DNA from: Tachypleus tridentatus
Lineage: Eukaryota > Arthropoda > Merostomata > Xiphosura > Limulidae
DNA: 64,000 nucleotides
NCBI RefSeq assembly: GCF_004210375.1
Contig: NW_027467782.1
Location: forward strand, 24,283,276 to 24,347,275
Reading direction: 5' to 3'
Position 1 is the first letter of the stretch. Each line of letters begins with the position of its first letter. The translations under genes and the position numbers were made by a program. Of this stretch, positions 1-10,861 are shown piece by piece. The notes beneath the pieces are model-generated. The model saw nothing but the letters and a program-made list of their open reading frames with translations. It did not search any database and was not told the DNA's origin.

Positions 1-960
1 ACTACATTGTTTTTTATTTTTTGTCAAAGTATGCGTTTATATTTGTATTGGTGAAATTTACGCAAAACTATTTGAAAGCTCTCTGCTTCAGCCCTTCCTA
101 ACTTAATATTCATATACTACATAGAAAGTAAAGAGTAAACACCCTTTAAAACGTAGACTATCTTTTTTACCACTAAAATGTGGATTGATTTTCATATTAC
201 AAAATTCCAACATGGGAAAGAGTGAGCTTATTCTGTAACAGAATTCAAACAAAGACCCTCAGACTGCGAATCGAGCGCCTTAAGAACCAGGTCATCTGTC
301 TCCAATTAAATACCAAAACATTTTAACCATAACTTTACTGCTTACAGAGATATGACTTATTTTACGTATGCAAATTTACTGTGTTCTTTCTTTTGTCGTT
401 TTCAAGCGTGCAGATTTTTTATTGGCATATTTGAAAACTACATCAAAACAAATTTCATATTTTATCTTTAAATGTTAGACCTAACTGTGGAAGATGCTAT
501 TAACCCAAAAGTACAGTTTCAGTATGTTAATGTTTAAATAGTTTATTTCAAGTTGTTGTGCTTAATTTTACAGTTCAGTTTAATAAATTGAAAAACATTA
601 TAATCTGTCAAGAAATGGGGTCTGAACCAGGTACACAGTTAAACATTTCATATTCACCTAATACTTAACACTTTTCACATGTCTGGAGTCAGCTATAGAT
701 TTTAAGAAAAGAAACTATTTCTGGGACATGACAAGTTTACTGCTGTCTTAGTACACACTGCCTTGGGGTTTTCTTTTGGTTCGTAATTGTCATTACAGAA
801 TTGAATCGGTGAATTTAAAAGGGGCCTAAGTCGACAATTTTTCAAAAGTTAGATATTTTATGTTTAATGATCTTCAAGAGACAAGCTATCTGATTGTGTG
901 CATAAAGGTCCCAAGTTCACAATAATGTATTGACCATTAAGAGCATTTAAAATGTATTGA
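1..960. other. Intergenic, nothing recognised
   Basis: AT-rich sequence with stops in all frames. I see no exon with splice sites and no repeat that I know. Confidence 0.5.
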
Positions 961-961
961 G

Positions 962-1002
962 TGCAAGAGGGACCCAACTCCGGGACTTGGGCCTCTCTTG
1001 CA
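962..1002. repeat. Strong hairpin (inverted repeat)
   Basis: Bases 962-971 pair with 993-1002 (one G-T pair) and 973-977 pair with 987-991, with one A/C mismatch between them and a nine-base loop. It lies 45 bases upstream of the first ATG of the broken ORF that starts at 1047. Confidence 0.7.
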
Positions 1003-1046
1003 TGGATTTAGCTTAATGTCGTAGGTGGCAGCACTGGTAATCCAGG

Positions 1047-1536
1047 ATGGCAGCGCCCATGCAGCATGAGTTTGATTCAGGTTATGAAGAGATTAGGCCG
1101 AAAAGAAAGCGTAATGAACAAGAATGGGTAAGAAACAAGCTAAAAGGATTACGTGCTGAAAGCAAAGAATGATATGCTTGATTTCAAATCCCACCTTGGT
1201 CAGTTTTATAAAACGTCAGTCAGAAAGGATGGAGAAAAGCACACAGTCAGCAAATACAAGGTGTTCAGATTCAGTGCAGATTTCAGAAATTACATAGAGG
1301 TTTCCGAAAATATGCCTTCTCAGGTCACAACCAGATTCCGCCTTCTAAAGCCCTCGGTCAGGGTTGTCACATACCCAGAGGAGCCACTCTGCAGTGGGCA
1401 ACTTGGTGTACAGGCAGCAAAAGTAAAGGATGTTCAAATATTGGCAAAATATCTTTCACCAGAGGCTCAGCAGTTCTTCAATAAATTAACAGTTTGTGAT
1501 ACTATGGGTGAAGAAGAGTTTGACTTTGAAGATTAA
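1047..1536 (+). pseudogene. Frameshifted remnant of a repetitive arthropod protein family
   Basis: An ATG at 1047 opens a 41-codon frame ending in a basic stretch (KRKRNEQEWVRNKLKGL). It stops at 1172. A second frame, overlapping it and open from about 1153 to 1536, encodes about 127 residues ending in an acidic tail (EEEFDFED). Basic start, tryptophan and tail region (QILAKYLSPEAQQFFNKL) remind me of the N- and C-termini of an uncharacterised, multi-copy insect/arthropod protein family with a transposon-like distribution, but the long middle part is absent. The two frames are out of register, so the gene is broken or is joined by a splice I cannot see; a GTAAGA follows the EW codons at about 1127. 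An AATAAA lies at 1676. The family match is from memory and is weak; the frames themselves are seen directly. Confidence 0.4.
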
Positions 1537-1900
1537 ATACCATTGGAATGATGCAACTCATTAATAACCTGTCCCATTTCAGAATGAAAAACTCATTTTA
1601 CTGGAAGCTATGTATCAGAACAATAGTTTGGATATAAACTGATCTCAAGCAGTGTTAAAAATATGACAGAATAAGAAATAAAGATATTCTCAGATGAGAA
1701 ATATGTGGTATGTCCATTATTTTCAGATTTTACTATTGTTTAATTCAAGAAGGACCCAAGTCCAGAGACTTTAGTTTGCCAACCCTCTGAAATTAAAAGA
1801 GTGAAGTGCTTCATATTATAGCATTTGTAAGCTATGAACTGGTGCTATATCTGGGTAAAGTATGAATCATTTGGCATAGCCTCCCTTTAAGATATGCAAA
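1537..1900. other. 3' flank of the broken ORF
   Basis: Holds a possible polyadenylation hexamer (aataaa, about 1676). Otherwise AT-rich with no recognised feature. Confidence 0.35.
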
Positions 1901-1902
1901 TA

Positions 1903-2370
1903 CCGTATTTTCCGCCTAATAAGCCAAATTTCTGGCCCTAAATTTTGGACCTGATTTTTGGGGGTCGGCTTATTGGCCGATCACTCCTTTCGGAAATGTC
2001 TTCTTCTTAGGAAATGTTTTTCTTTTGAAAATTACCATAGGCGGTAATTTTGTCCCATCAGCAAAGCACGTTAAGACTACAGTGAAACGTTGTTTCTGGA
2101 ATTTCATTGGTTACCTAATTACAGTGAGTGGAACCAATAACGAATGACATATTGATTCCATCTCTGTCTCAATACGACATGTTCTGCTTTACTACAGAAC
2201 GCCAATGATCACACACAACATGCATGCTGACGCTGAAACGAGACTAAGAAATCATTTTGAAGAAACTTGTCACTTCTTAAAAATGGCTTCAGCTTATTGG
2301 GCGGTAATAAGCAAAAACCCTCATTTTCAGAGCTGAAAATTGGCCTCGGCTTATTAACCAGAAAATACGG
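1903..2370. mobile_element. MITE with terminal inverted repeats
   Basis: The element begins CCGTATTTTCCGCCTAATAA and ends with the near-complement TTATTAACCAGAAAATACGG, flanked on both sides by TA. Subterminal copies of CGGCTTATTGG and its complement make the ends foldable. At 468 bp with no coding potential, it fits a non-autonomous DNA transposon. TA flanks suggest the Tc1/mariner/pogo superfamily, but I do not recognise the family. Confidence 0.7.
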
Positions 2371-2481
2371 TAAGTTGATTTCTTGCAAAAACATTTCTTG
2401 GATTTAGGCCTCTTTTGAATTCACCGATTCAATAACATAGTTTAGTTTGCTATATACAAGCTATGCAACAAATCCGGTGGT

Positions 2482-2484
2482 GTA

Positions 2485-2509
<25 letters not shown>
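2482..2509. repeat. (TA)n microsatellite
   Basis: About 14 uninterrupted TA dinucleotides. Confidence 0.95.
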
Positions 2510-2510
<1 letters not shown>

Positions 2511-2515
<5 letters not shown>

Positions 2516-3239
2516 GCCACTGAATAAAGTGTATGTGCTTGTCCTCTGGTTAGTAAAAATATTTTCTTTTCTTCACTATCAAGCTGTATCCGCTCTTTTC
2601 ATTTAATCTAATTAAGTTAGAAACTCAGTTTATCTCTGTGTAACATTTCTCTAGATAATATGATTACCATTCGTGTCTGTCAGGTTTTCAGAGAGTACCT
2701 GACCTTTATATAACCTGTCTGTTGTGGTGCAGTTATAGTTAAAAAACTGGAAGTAAGTACAGGTCACAAACAAAGAAATCAAGTCGTATTCAAGGTATTC
2801 TAATAACTTTCTATCAAAAGTCATAAAGATACAAGTTGGTTACACTTTTATGTTCTTTCTACTCTTTTCAAATATAGGATTCAATCCTTTTACACTTCTG
2901 GATTCTATTGACTTCACATAAAAATATGTAAGGATTTGTACATTCTATCAAACAAAATGTATTTTTTATGCTTGCAATAAAACACACGAGTAGCTCCTAC
3001 CGTTGGAAGAGAATTTCACGTGTTTTCATGTATGCAGTTTTAACATACTGGATTAGATGCGAGTAATATAAAAAACTGTTAGCGGTATCCTATTAATATA
3101 TATGGAGGATATATTAATTAAGTCACTGAAAAAAAGGCTTGAATTTTACCGTTTCTATTCGTCACAGATAGATTTCTTACACAAGTTCGACTTTTGTCAT
3201 GAGAACATAGATTGTCATAATATTACAATCTTAAATTCA
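2511..3239. other. Intergenic, nothing recognised
   Basis: AT-rich, no gene seen. The open frame from 3102 runs into the PLE tail and is not convincing as a gene. Confidence 0.4.
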
Positions 3240-3242
3240 ACA

Positions 3243-3400
3243 ACAACTCAAGCCCAAAATAAACCAATACAAAGGAACACTTTTATACCTATATTAATAA
3301 ATATAATCAAACATCTAAGTACGCCCTCTACATTCCTACACTCAGTTACACAACCCCCTTCAAACATGTGGTCAGCTATCGGTCAGTTACCTCTTTCATT
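3243..3400 (+). mobile_element. Penelope-like element, 3' end fragment
   Basis: From CAAGCCCAAAATAAACCAAT to GTCAGTTACCTCTTTC this matches the 3' ends of the PLE copies at 30.9 kb and 58.45 kb: the last ORF codons (KINQYKGT.LYLY) and the start of the 3' region. It stops just before the ribozyme-like core found in the other copies. It sits directly upstream of PLE reverse-transcriptase sequence, as expected for the partial tandem or pseudo-LTR layout typical of PLEs. Confidence 0.7.
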
Positions 3401-3509
3401 CTTTCATAAACCAAATCAACACTAAAAACAACAGGGACAAAAATATCTGCCACAACAAAAACTAGAGAAAGTAAGATGTAAACAACAGAAAATACACCAA
3501 CACGACAAA

Positions 3510-4720
3510 CCGTTGACTAACCTCATAATTAACAAAAACTACCGACAGTTAAATACAGACGAGATACATCTACTTAACAAAGGACTGAACTTCGCAATAG
3601 CACCTAGGTACATTCCAACGTTAGAAATTAAAACATGTTTAGAAGACCTATCCAGGAGACTTGTGATACTTTCCACAGAAAACAACCAGCAGAAAAAAGA
3701 CAACTTCGACAATTTTACTGACATCCAACAGCCAAACTTCCCAGAAAAAATTTATATTTTCCAGAAACATCTAAAAACAACATCTTAAACGATTTTTTCA
3801 AAGAATTTTCTTACAAAACCATCTACATAATTTCACAAAACAGAAAGTTAAAAAACAATCCTACAAAAAGAGACATTAATTCCATTAAAACCTAAAACAA
3901 GGCAAAAATATTAAAATTTTAAAAGCAGATAAAGAAAGCGCTATAATCATAATGAACACAAATGAATACATCCAAAAAATGAAGAACATTCTGTCAGACA
4001 CAAACAAATTTAAACCAATAAAACAAATCCAACAGACACACGAAACGCTTGTTTGTTTGTTTTTTGGAATTTCGCACAAAGCAACTCGAGGGCTATCTGT
4101 GCTAGCCGACCCTAATTTAGCAGTGTAAGACTAGAGGGAAGGCAGCTAGTCATCACCACCCACCGCCAACTCTTGGGCTACTCTTTTACCAACGAATAGT
4201 GGGATTGCCCGTAACATTATAACGCTTCCACGGCTGGGAGGGCGAGCATGTTTTGGCGCAACTCGGGCGCGAACCCGCGACCCTCAGATTACGAAGCGCA
4301 CGCCTTAACGCGCTAGGCCATGCCAGACCCCACACGAAACGCAACTAAACAAAATACTACTAAAAATGAAAAAAAAACAACAACAAAATTTCAAAAACAC
4401 TTTATTCTTACCTACGTAAGACCGACTCACACACACCACAAATATACGACATCCCCAAACCTCATAAACCAGATTGTCCATTATGCCCACATATGAATCG
4501 TTTAATTACAATCTTGGTAAATACATAGCTTGAGAATTCTCCAAATATGTAAAAAACTACACTGACAAACAAGCAGAAAAATGGAGAACAGATTAAAAGA
4601 ACATAAAAAGTCACCTTCACACGTTTTCGGACACTGCAAAGCAAATAAACACAACATAACCATAGAAAAGACCCAAATACTAAATATATATTTAAATTTA
4701 ACGTTTAGAAATTGCATTTA
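3510..4720 (+). pseudogene. Penelope-like retroelement polyprotein, broken
   Basis: The frame at 3513-3788 starts TNLIINKNYRQLNTDEIHLL and continues NKGLNFAIAPRYIP, the hallmark N-terminal block of PLE reverse transcriptases (NLS..LT..EI.LL.KGLNFA). After frameshifts, about 3895-4020 reads NILKILKADKESAIIIMNTN then EYIQKMKNILSDTNKF, the next conserved PLE block (LKADKG.A.V). The catalytic RT palm is missing. A SINE interrupts at 4049-4330. Beyond it, about 4540-4700 retains the end of the GIY-YIG endonuclease region (METRFKEHKKSPSH-like, then KHNITIENTQI-like), again with stops. Family recognition is firm; the element is dead. Confidence 0.8.
4049..4330 (-). mobile_element. tRNA-derived SINE, full length
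   Basis: The tRNA-like head lies at the right end (read on the - strand: GGCATGGCC..GCGCGTTAAGGCGTGCG, then CGCGGGTTCG, the A- and B-box areas); the body ends in a (TTTG)n-type tail at the left. A perfect 12-bp target-site duplication, CACACGAAACGC, is at 4037-4048 and 4331-4342. It inserted into the PLE. Confidence 0.95.
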
Positions 4721-5028
4721 ATTAAAGTAACATCATGTATTTAGTTAATAACGTGAAAAAACCAAGAAACTCGAAAGCAATGATTAAAAACAGAATCAAT
4801 TGCACAATAGTATGAGTCGTAAGTAATAATAACATATATATTTTACAGTATTATGTGTCAAAGTATATGCGTGTGTCCGCTGTTATATGGAAAGCTGCCG
4901 GTCAGATTGTCACCAGGCATATATATACTCTTTGAAGTTCCTGGGGTAAGGAAAATCGGTTTTTGACCCAACTTCAGTACCATCCCCTGAGTTCTTATAT
5001 CTTCCCTGTATGTTTAAAGGTTTAGTCA

Positions 5029-5080
<52 letters not shown>

Positions 5081-6646
5081 ACGAAAAATGGAATTCGTGG
5101 TCAAAATGATAGACAAGTAGATATATAAATAAGTGTGTTTATAGGTAACAAGGTACATAAAAAGAAACAACAGGTTTTCTTGACAGTGGTATTTTAGTTG
5201 AATTATGGTGTATTAACATTTTTAAACTTCAAACATATGTATATGTGTGTTGTGTTTTTCAATTTCTGACGCGAAGTAATCAGTAACTTCTATTGTACTT
5301 AAGTTACTTGGTTCACAACACAATCGCCAACTCATTGTCCCTAAAGACGTTCCAACACATTGTAGGTTTGTGGTATTCTTAAGTCCACCCACACAAACTT
5401 GAGAACAGACAACTACACATGAAATGCTATATTTATTTTTCATCTTTCACATTCCCGTGAGACAAATGTATAAATTAGATGTCTTCAGGGGATTTCATTA
5501 TTTCACTTTAATATTCACCGAATGTTAGTCTGAATTCCAGGATGTGTTGTTGAGATAGAGATATTCTTATACACTTTATCCTTTGTTCTCTCTCAGCAAC
5601 CAATAAGTAACTTGCTAGTAAGGCTGTTCTATTCTAAAACATCTCACAAGAGAATAGATGGTGTAACAAAGTGTGAAGGAAATACCGTCAACAACTCGTT
5701 TCTTCACAAGTGGGTGAGCATTGTCTACGAGAAATTTAAACTTTCCTTCAATGTCTTCTCTAATGACAATAAGTTCGTAAAGATTTTAGTCATAACAGGG
5801 CCACTGGGTAAGCATTGTCTATCGATGGTAGAATAAAACGTGTCTCATTTATTTTCAATGCATTCTCCATTAAGTATAAACCGAATCTAAACGAACTCAT
5901 GTACTTAACTTTTGTAGCTTATACACTACGCAACTGTAACTGTTTTAACCTATACACTAAACTGTTTTTACTTATGTACCAAAATGTTCCAACTTATAAA
6001 CTAAACTGTTGTATACTTGGTAGCGACTGATGAAAAAGAAAAGATACATCAATATACTTGTATAAAATGAGGAATCTTTTCAGAACAAGAAACTGTTCCA
6101 ATATAAATACGATAACAGTAATTAATTTATATTTATGACTTATATTTCTTAATATTAATTTCATTTTTTGTTATTTATCTTTCACTGTTTTCCAGTTTTA
6201 TGTAGATAGCTCGAAATCGTTTGTTTTTTCGAAGATCATTTTACTTTTAATAAACTGCATAATATTTTTCGAATTTTACCTATTGTTTTTTCCTTGCACA
6301 GACTATTTTTATTTGTATTACATGACCTATTATTTATGGAATTATTTTTATGTAAGTTCAAGTGTTGCTAACGCTCAGTAGTGAGGGAGAACTTAAATCA
6401 GGAAGAAGAGACACGAGCTAAACTGGGAAAAGAAGATAAAATGAAATAATTATCATTTTAATTATTTAAATATTTCTTTTGCTGTCTTTAACAGTTAAAA
6501 CCAGATCAGACTCTCGGACCTGAAAATATCTACCTCAGCAGCTTGACTAACCATAGTTACACTGTGTGGTGATAGGCATGCTAACATTCAACGTGCGTCG
6601 TGCGATACTAGCCGGTTTTAGAATCTTTCAAGAAATATTTTTTTTT
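4721..6646. other. Intergenic, one microsatellite only
   Basis: Short open frames here lack splice signals, homology or composition that would support a gene. The only clear feature is the GT repeat at 5032-5078. Confidence 0.45.
5032..5078. repeat. (GT)n microsatellite
   Basis: About 23 GT dinucleotides. It produces a spurious HTHTHT-type frame on the other strand. Confidence 0.95.
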
Positions 6647-6656
6647 TTTACATGAG

Positions 6657-6932
6657 CTTGTTGGTTTGTTTGTTTGTTTGTTTTAATTTCGCGCAAAGCT
6701 AAATGAGGGCTATCTGTGCTAGCCGTCCATAATTTAGCAGTGTAAGACCAGAGTCATCATCACCCACCGCAAAGTTTTGGGCTACTCTTTTACCAACGAA
6801 TAGTGGGATTTACCGTCACTTTATAACGCCCCCACGGCTGAAATGGCAAGCATGTTTGGTGTGACCGGGATTCAAACCCGCGACCCTCAGAGTACGAGTC
6901 GAACGCCTTAATCCACCTGACCATTCCGGGGC
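6657..6932 (-). mobile_element. tRNA-derived SINE
   Basis: Same family as at 4049, inverted. The (TTTG)n tail is at the left and the tRNA-like head at the right. A perfect 10-bp duplication, TTTACATGAG, flanks it at 6647-6656 and 6933-6942. Confidence 0.93.
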
Positions 6933-7553
6933 TTTACATGAGATAAAATCCACCTAGTGGTAGAACCTACATATTTCTCCATTTATAACATTTACTACTG
7001 AATGTGAACAATAGTTGAAGGATCAGGCAGTAATTTTTTAGGTGAGCATGCAACAACTTTTTAGGTGACAGATAAAAACATTTTCCAGTTATGTTTCGCC
7101 TTATTTGAACTCTGAGTTGCAACAACGGTTATATCAACAATTGTATTGTAATCTGTGATGCATGCAGTTTTCATTCGTAAATTTTTAAGTGAACAAGAAA
7201 CGAACACCTTTATATATACGCTGCTGGCCAAAATCTTAAGCTCAATGAACATAAAGAAAAATATGCAATTTTCATTGATAGATTCAACCATTTATTTGAG
7301 TAGAGCTTTGAAAGATGAAAATAAGAAAAGGGAAAATAAAAATAAAAATAAAATAAAAAACTTTTTCAGCAATTAATATAGAAAATGTGAACACTATGAA
7401 ATTACCCTAAATACTAGCTGGTCTAAAGTTTAAAGCAATACTGAAACGAAGCGTTAATCGGTAAACACGTAACGAAATTTAGATATTTGTGTTCAAGCAT
7501 TAGTGTTGTCAACATCTCCCACTGACACCTCCTGTGTTACATTGGGTAAAAAC

Positions 7554-8654
7554 ATGGCAAAGGTTAAAACGTTGACAGTGTTTGAACGTGGCAGAATTGT
7601 CGAGCTGCAAAAGCAGGTCTCTCTCAACGTACCATCACTGGTGAGATTGGGCATAGTAAAAATGCTGCAAATTTCTCAAAAGACCCTGAGGGATACGGAA
7701 CGAGAATTTCAAGTGTTCGGCCCAAGAAAATTTCGCTGGCGTTGAGCAGGAGGATTCGACGGGTTGTCAGGCAAGAAACTAGCTGATCATCGAACCAGAG
7801 TAAGGCCCTTACACACGCAGAATGTAGCTCAAGAACAATAAGTGTTTTTTGTTGTTGTTTTTTTTATAGCAAAGCCACCTCGGGCTATTTGCTGAAACCA
7901 CCGAGGGAAATCGAACCCCTGATTTTAGCGTTGTCAATAACAATAAGACGGCATCTACAAGAGAAAGGCTTTAAAAACCATAAACGTCTTAAAAGGCCAC
8001 GCCTCCTTCTACACCACGAAACAGCTTGGTTAAACTTTGCTGAGAATCACCAAATATGAGACGTGGAAAAGTGGAAGAAGATTTTGTTCTATGATAAGAA
8101 AAAATTTAACCTTGATGGTCCAGATGGCTTCCAACGTTACTGGCACGATAAGGACATGTCACCGGAGACATTTTCTACACGACACAGTGGAGGAGGTTCC
8201 ATCATGATCTGGGATTGTTTCTCCTTCCATGGAACAGTGGAGCTTCAAGTTATTCAGGGGCGTCAAACAGCAGCTGGCTACATTGGCATATTGGAGAGAG
8301 CATCCTTATTGACTGAAGGTCTCACTTGTGTGGAAATGACTGGCTCTTTCAGCAGGACAACGCTGCAATCTACAATGCCCGCAGAACAAAGGATTTTTCA
8401 TTGCGAATAAAGTGACTCTTTTGAACCATCCAGCGTGTTCGTCCGAACTGAACCCAATTGAAAATGTTTGAGGGTGGATGGCAAGGAAAGTCTATAGAAA
8501 TGGACGACAATTCAAAACAGTGCATGATCTTCGTGAAGCCATCTTCATCACTTGGAATACCATTCCAGCTAGCCTTCTGCAAACGCTTATATCGACCATG
8601 CCAAAGCGAATGTTTGAAGGTATTCGAAATGACGGCCGTACAACTCACTACTGA
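7554..8654 (+). pseudogene. Tc1-like transposase pseudogene
   Basis: The start reads MAKVKTLTVFERGRIVELQK, the paired-type helix-turn-helix of Tc1 transposases, which would bind the inverted repeats. A frameshift follows after residue 21. Later frames give [13 protein letters not shown] (first catalytic Asp region), [20 protein letters not shown], and, in a shifted frame, QQDNAA (second Asp) and LNPIEN (Glu of the DDE triad), ending RNDGRTTHY and stop. There are at least three frameshifts, a stop right after IENV, and a nested SINE at 7843-7938, so no active enzyme can be made. The frameshift before QQDNA and the IENV stop are shared with the arm 2 copy. Confidence 0.93.
7843..7938 (-). mobile_element. 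Second tRNA-SINE family, short copy nested in Tc1
   Basis: Read on the - strand it has AAATC.GGGGTTCGATTTCC (B-box-like), then GGTTTCAGCAAATAGCCCGA and GGCTTTGCTATA, and an A-rich tail. This is the same short family as at 62871-62985. A perfect 9-bp duplication, AACAATAAG, flanks it (7834-7842, 7939-7947). It is absent from the arm 2 Tc1 copy. Confidence 0.88.
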
Positions 8655-8917
8655 GACCTCTTGCTGGGCATTTCCTATACTGTTTAGGACTTCTTTATGG
8701 TATGGTCTTAAACTTTTGACCATCTAGTATTTAGGTTAATTTCATAGTGTTCACATTTTTGCTGTTAAATGCCAGAACAGTTTTTTTATTTTTATTTTTC
8801 CTTTTCTTTTTTTCATCTTTCGAAGCCCAACTCAAATAAGTGGTTGAGTCTAACAACGCAAAATGCAATTTTTTTCTTTATGCTCATTAGGTTTACGATT
8901 TTGGACAGCAGTGTATA

Positions 8918-9545
8918 TACATCAATCTCATTCCTAAAAGGTTTACTAACATCTGCTAAACAGATTTGGATTGTTTGGCTTGGTAATTTAATTAAGGGTA
9001 TCCAGGTAGCCAATCAGGTGGAGGCATTGCACTCCGTTCTAACAGTGGATACAAGCTGACCCGCTGTCAGCTTATGGCATTGTAAAGTCAGGTGTAAGCG
9101 ACGACACGTTGTCTCAACAATATAATAAGTGATAGACCCTTGTTGAAAGACAGAGACTACATCCGACTTTAATATTGATAAAAACATTGTAGGATACATT
9201 TTGTGAATTACGGAACATCTACGAATTGCGTTTGAAGAAAGTTTCGATATATTGACACACAACATCCATTACAATTATTACTTACCAAATCATACAATAC
9301 TTGAAAGACCCGATATGAAAATTACCAGTTCAGACAGAAGGGAATCTCTGTTATGGGCTGTTCTTACAAACGCGTTTGCAAATGGTCGAAGAACGTACAA
9401 TATCATCTTGATGTTTGTATTTGAGGTAAAATGTTGACTAATTGTGTCTTTAAAAGTGTCCTGAAAAACAATAGAATTTTTAAGTTCATCTGTTTTGTTT
9501 ACTTTTATCTCTAAATCATAACAAATCGAAAAATAAACAATATCG
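8918..9545. other. Arm 1 unique-looking sequence flanking Tc1
   Basis: No known family recognised. It is repeated inverted at 16193-16820 with few differences. The opposed short open frames here are kept in both arms simply because the DNA was duplicated. Confidence 0.5.
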
Positions 9546-9754
9546 GTTTGTTTGTTTAGAAATTTCGCGCAAACCTACACGAGGGCTATCTGCGCTAGTC
9601 ATCCCTACTTTAGCAGTGTGAGAAGAGAGAGAAGGCAGGTAGTTATCACTATCCACCATCAACTCTTGGACTATTCTTTTACAAACGAATAGTAGGATTA
9701 GCCGATAATTATAATGCCCCACTCCTGAGAGGGCGAGTATGTTAGGTGTGACGG
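9546..9754 (-). mobile_element. SINE body lacking its tRNA head (arm 1)
   Basis: Tail and body of the main SINE family (TTTCGCGCAAA..CTACACGAGGGCTATCTGCG and onward) are present, but the sequence jumps to PLE-type tail sequence at the GTGTGACGG position where the tRNA part should begin. The arm 2 counterpart is 15987-16192. Confidence 0.85.
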
Positions 9755-9935
9755 AGAAAACAATATGGGACACATTCTTGATGACGAGAAACCCACTTGA
9801 AATAAAACTTTTTTCAATCACGTTAACTCGATACACCCCAATATTAAGTTCACCTGTGAACAGGTAAAAACTAACCAATAACACTTCTTAACCTCAAGAT
9901 TCCTATAACTGATACACAATTCAAAACAGAAAATG

Positions 9936-10166
9936 GCCCGGCATGGCCAAGCGCGTTAAGGCGTGCGACTCTTAATCTGAAGGTTGCGGGTTCGAATTCC
10001 CGTCACATCAAACATGCTTGCCCTTTCAGCCGTGGGGGCATTATAATGTGACGATCAATTTCATTATTAATTGGTAAAAGAGTAGCCCATGAGTTGATGG
10101 TGGGTGGTGATGATTAGCTGCCTTCTCTTTAGTCTTACACTGCTAAATTAGGGACGGCTAGCGCCT
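9936..10166 (+). mobile_element. tRNA-derived SINE, 3' truncated (arm 1)
   Basis: The head GGCCCGGCATGGCCAAGCGC is intact with A- and B-box areas (GTTGCGGGTTCGAATTCCCG). The copy stops at GGGACGGCTAGCGC and joins PLE sequence, exactly as its inverted counterpart at 14306-14533 does. It lacks the tail. Confidence 0.9.
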
Positions 10167-10250
10167 AGGAAGGTCGAAATGTTGTTCTCTCCCTATCCAA
10201 AAAAAGAAAAAGTGTTAATACTCGTACTAGCCGTTCTGAGATACAACATC
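10167..10250 (+). mobile_element. PLE family B terminal fragment (arm 1)
   Basis: Starts CTAGGAAGGTCGAAATGTTG, the second half of the ribozyme-like motif, and continues to CCGTTCTGAGATACAAC, the typical end of PLE family B in this window. The first half of the motif has been lost together with the 1.27-kb block present in arm 2. Confidence 0.75.
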
Positions 10251-10861
10251 GGACACAGCGTAAATGGTATAAAAAGGAATTATATAAACTTAGAAACACA
10301 TTTATCAAACTCTATGAAATATTTATGTCCTTCCTTAAACAGGATTCCCTTCAGAGTAAGTAAAATTACCTAGCGACAAGAAATGTATTTCTATACATTT
10401 AAAACATTATGTTTCATGTACAACTGGGTACCACCATACGACAAGTTGGTATGGATGTGTTGGCGGTAAATAAACTATCGATCCTACATAGACTTCGCCC
10501 ATAAACAAGGACGGATTTTTTGACAAAGATTTTGAGATGAGTTGTTTTAATTGCTAATGTTAAATGGAGTCTGACTGCTGCTATTTTTTAAATGTTTAGA
10601 AGAAATCGATACTATGATAAATGTTATCTTAATACGAGCCATTTGGTCTGTAAACTACCATAAGTTGTGAATTTTGATAGAAACTACAGTTACTGACGTT
10701 CTAATCTTTTATGAGACTAAAACACTATTTTTCTTCTCCATATTAAAATATCTGTTTTTCCTCTCAACTACTTTCCATTAACTGACTTTCCCTGAAAACA
10801 GATAAATCTTAATTTTATGATACTATCCTTTAATGTTAATTTCAAATCAAATCGACATTAA

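Larger units (their letters stand above)
7215..8917 (+). mobile_element. Tc1-like DNA transposon (arm 1 copy)
   Basis: Both ends carry the same inverted repeat (TATACGCTGCTGGCCAAAAT at the left; the complement of TATACACTGCTGTCCAAAAT at the right). It encloses a broken Tc1-type transposase and is about 1.7 kb including a 96-bp SINE insertion. A second copy of this same locus, not just the same family, lies inverted at 16821-17975. Confidence 0.93.
7655..10640. repeat. Large inverted duplication, arm 1
   Basis: The reverse complement of this segment recurs at 13815-17974. Paired positions sum to 25738 throughout the outer part (for example 8654/17084, 8917/16821, 9884/15854) and to about 24453 in the inner part (10613/13840). 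The difference of about 1285 is the extra block in arm 2. An 89-residue conceptual frame differs at only 3 positions between the arms, so identity is high. Confidence 0.95.

Noticed and set aside
1121-1160. Splice donor GTAAGA at about 1127 as the end of a first exon
   Set aside because: The basic motif continues past it in frame (VRNKLKGLRAESKE) and I see no convincing acceptor before the second frame; a frameshift is simpler.
3102-3425. 107-codon frame before the PLE
   Set aside because: Its second half is the PLE 3' tail read in a different frame; the first half has no support.
4910-5170. 86-codon frame with a poly His-Thr tract
   Set aside because: Created by the GT microsatellite read on the - strand.
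9516-9884. Conserved 122-codon frame in arm 1 with a near-identical counterpart at 15854-16099
   Set aside because: It runs through SINE and PLE sequence in antisense; the conservation is due to the recent inverted duplication, not to coding constraint.
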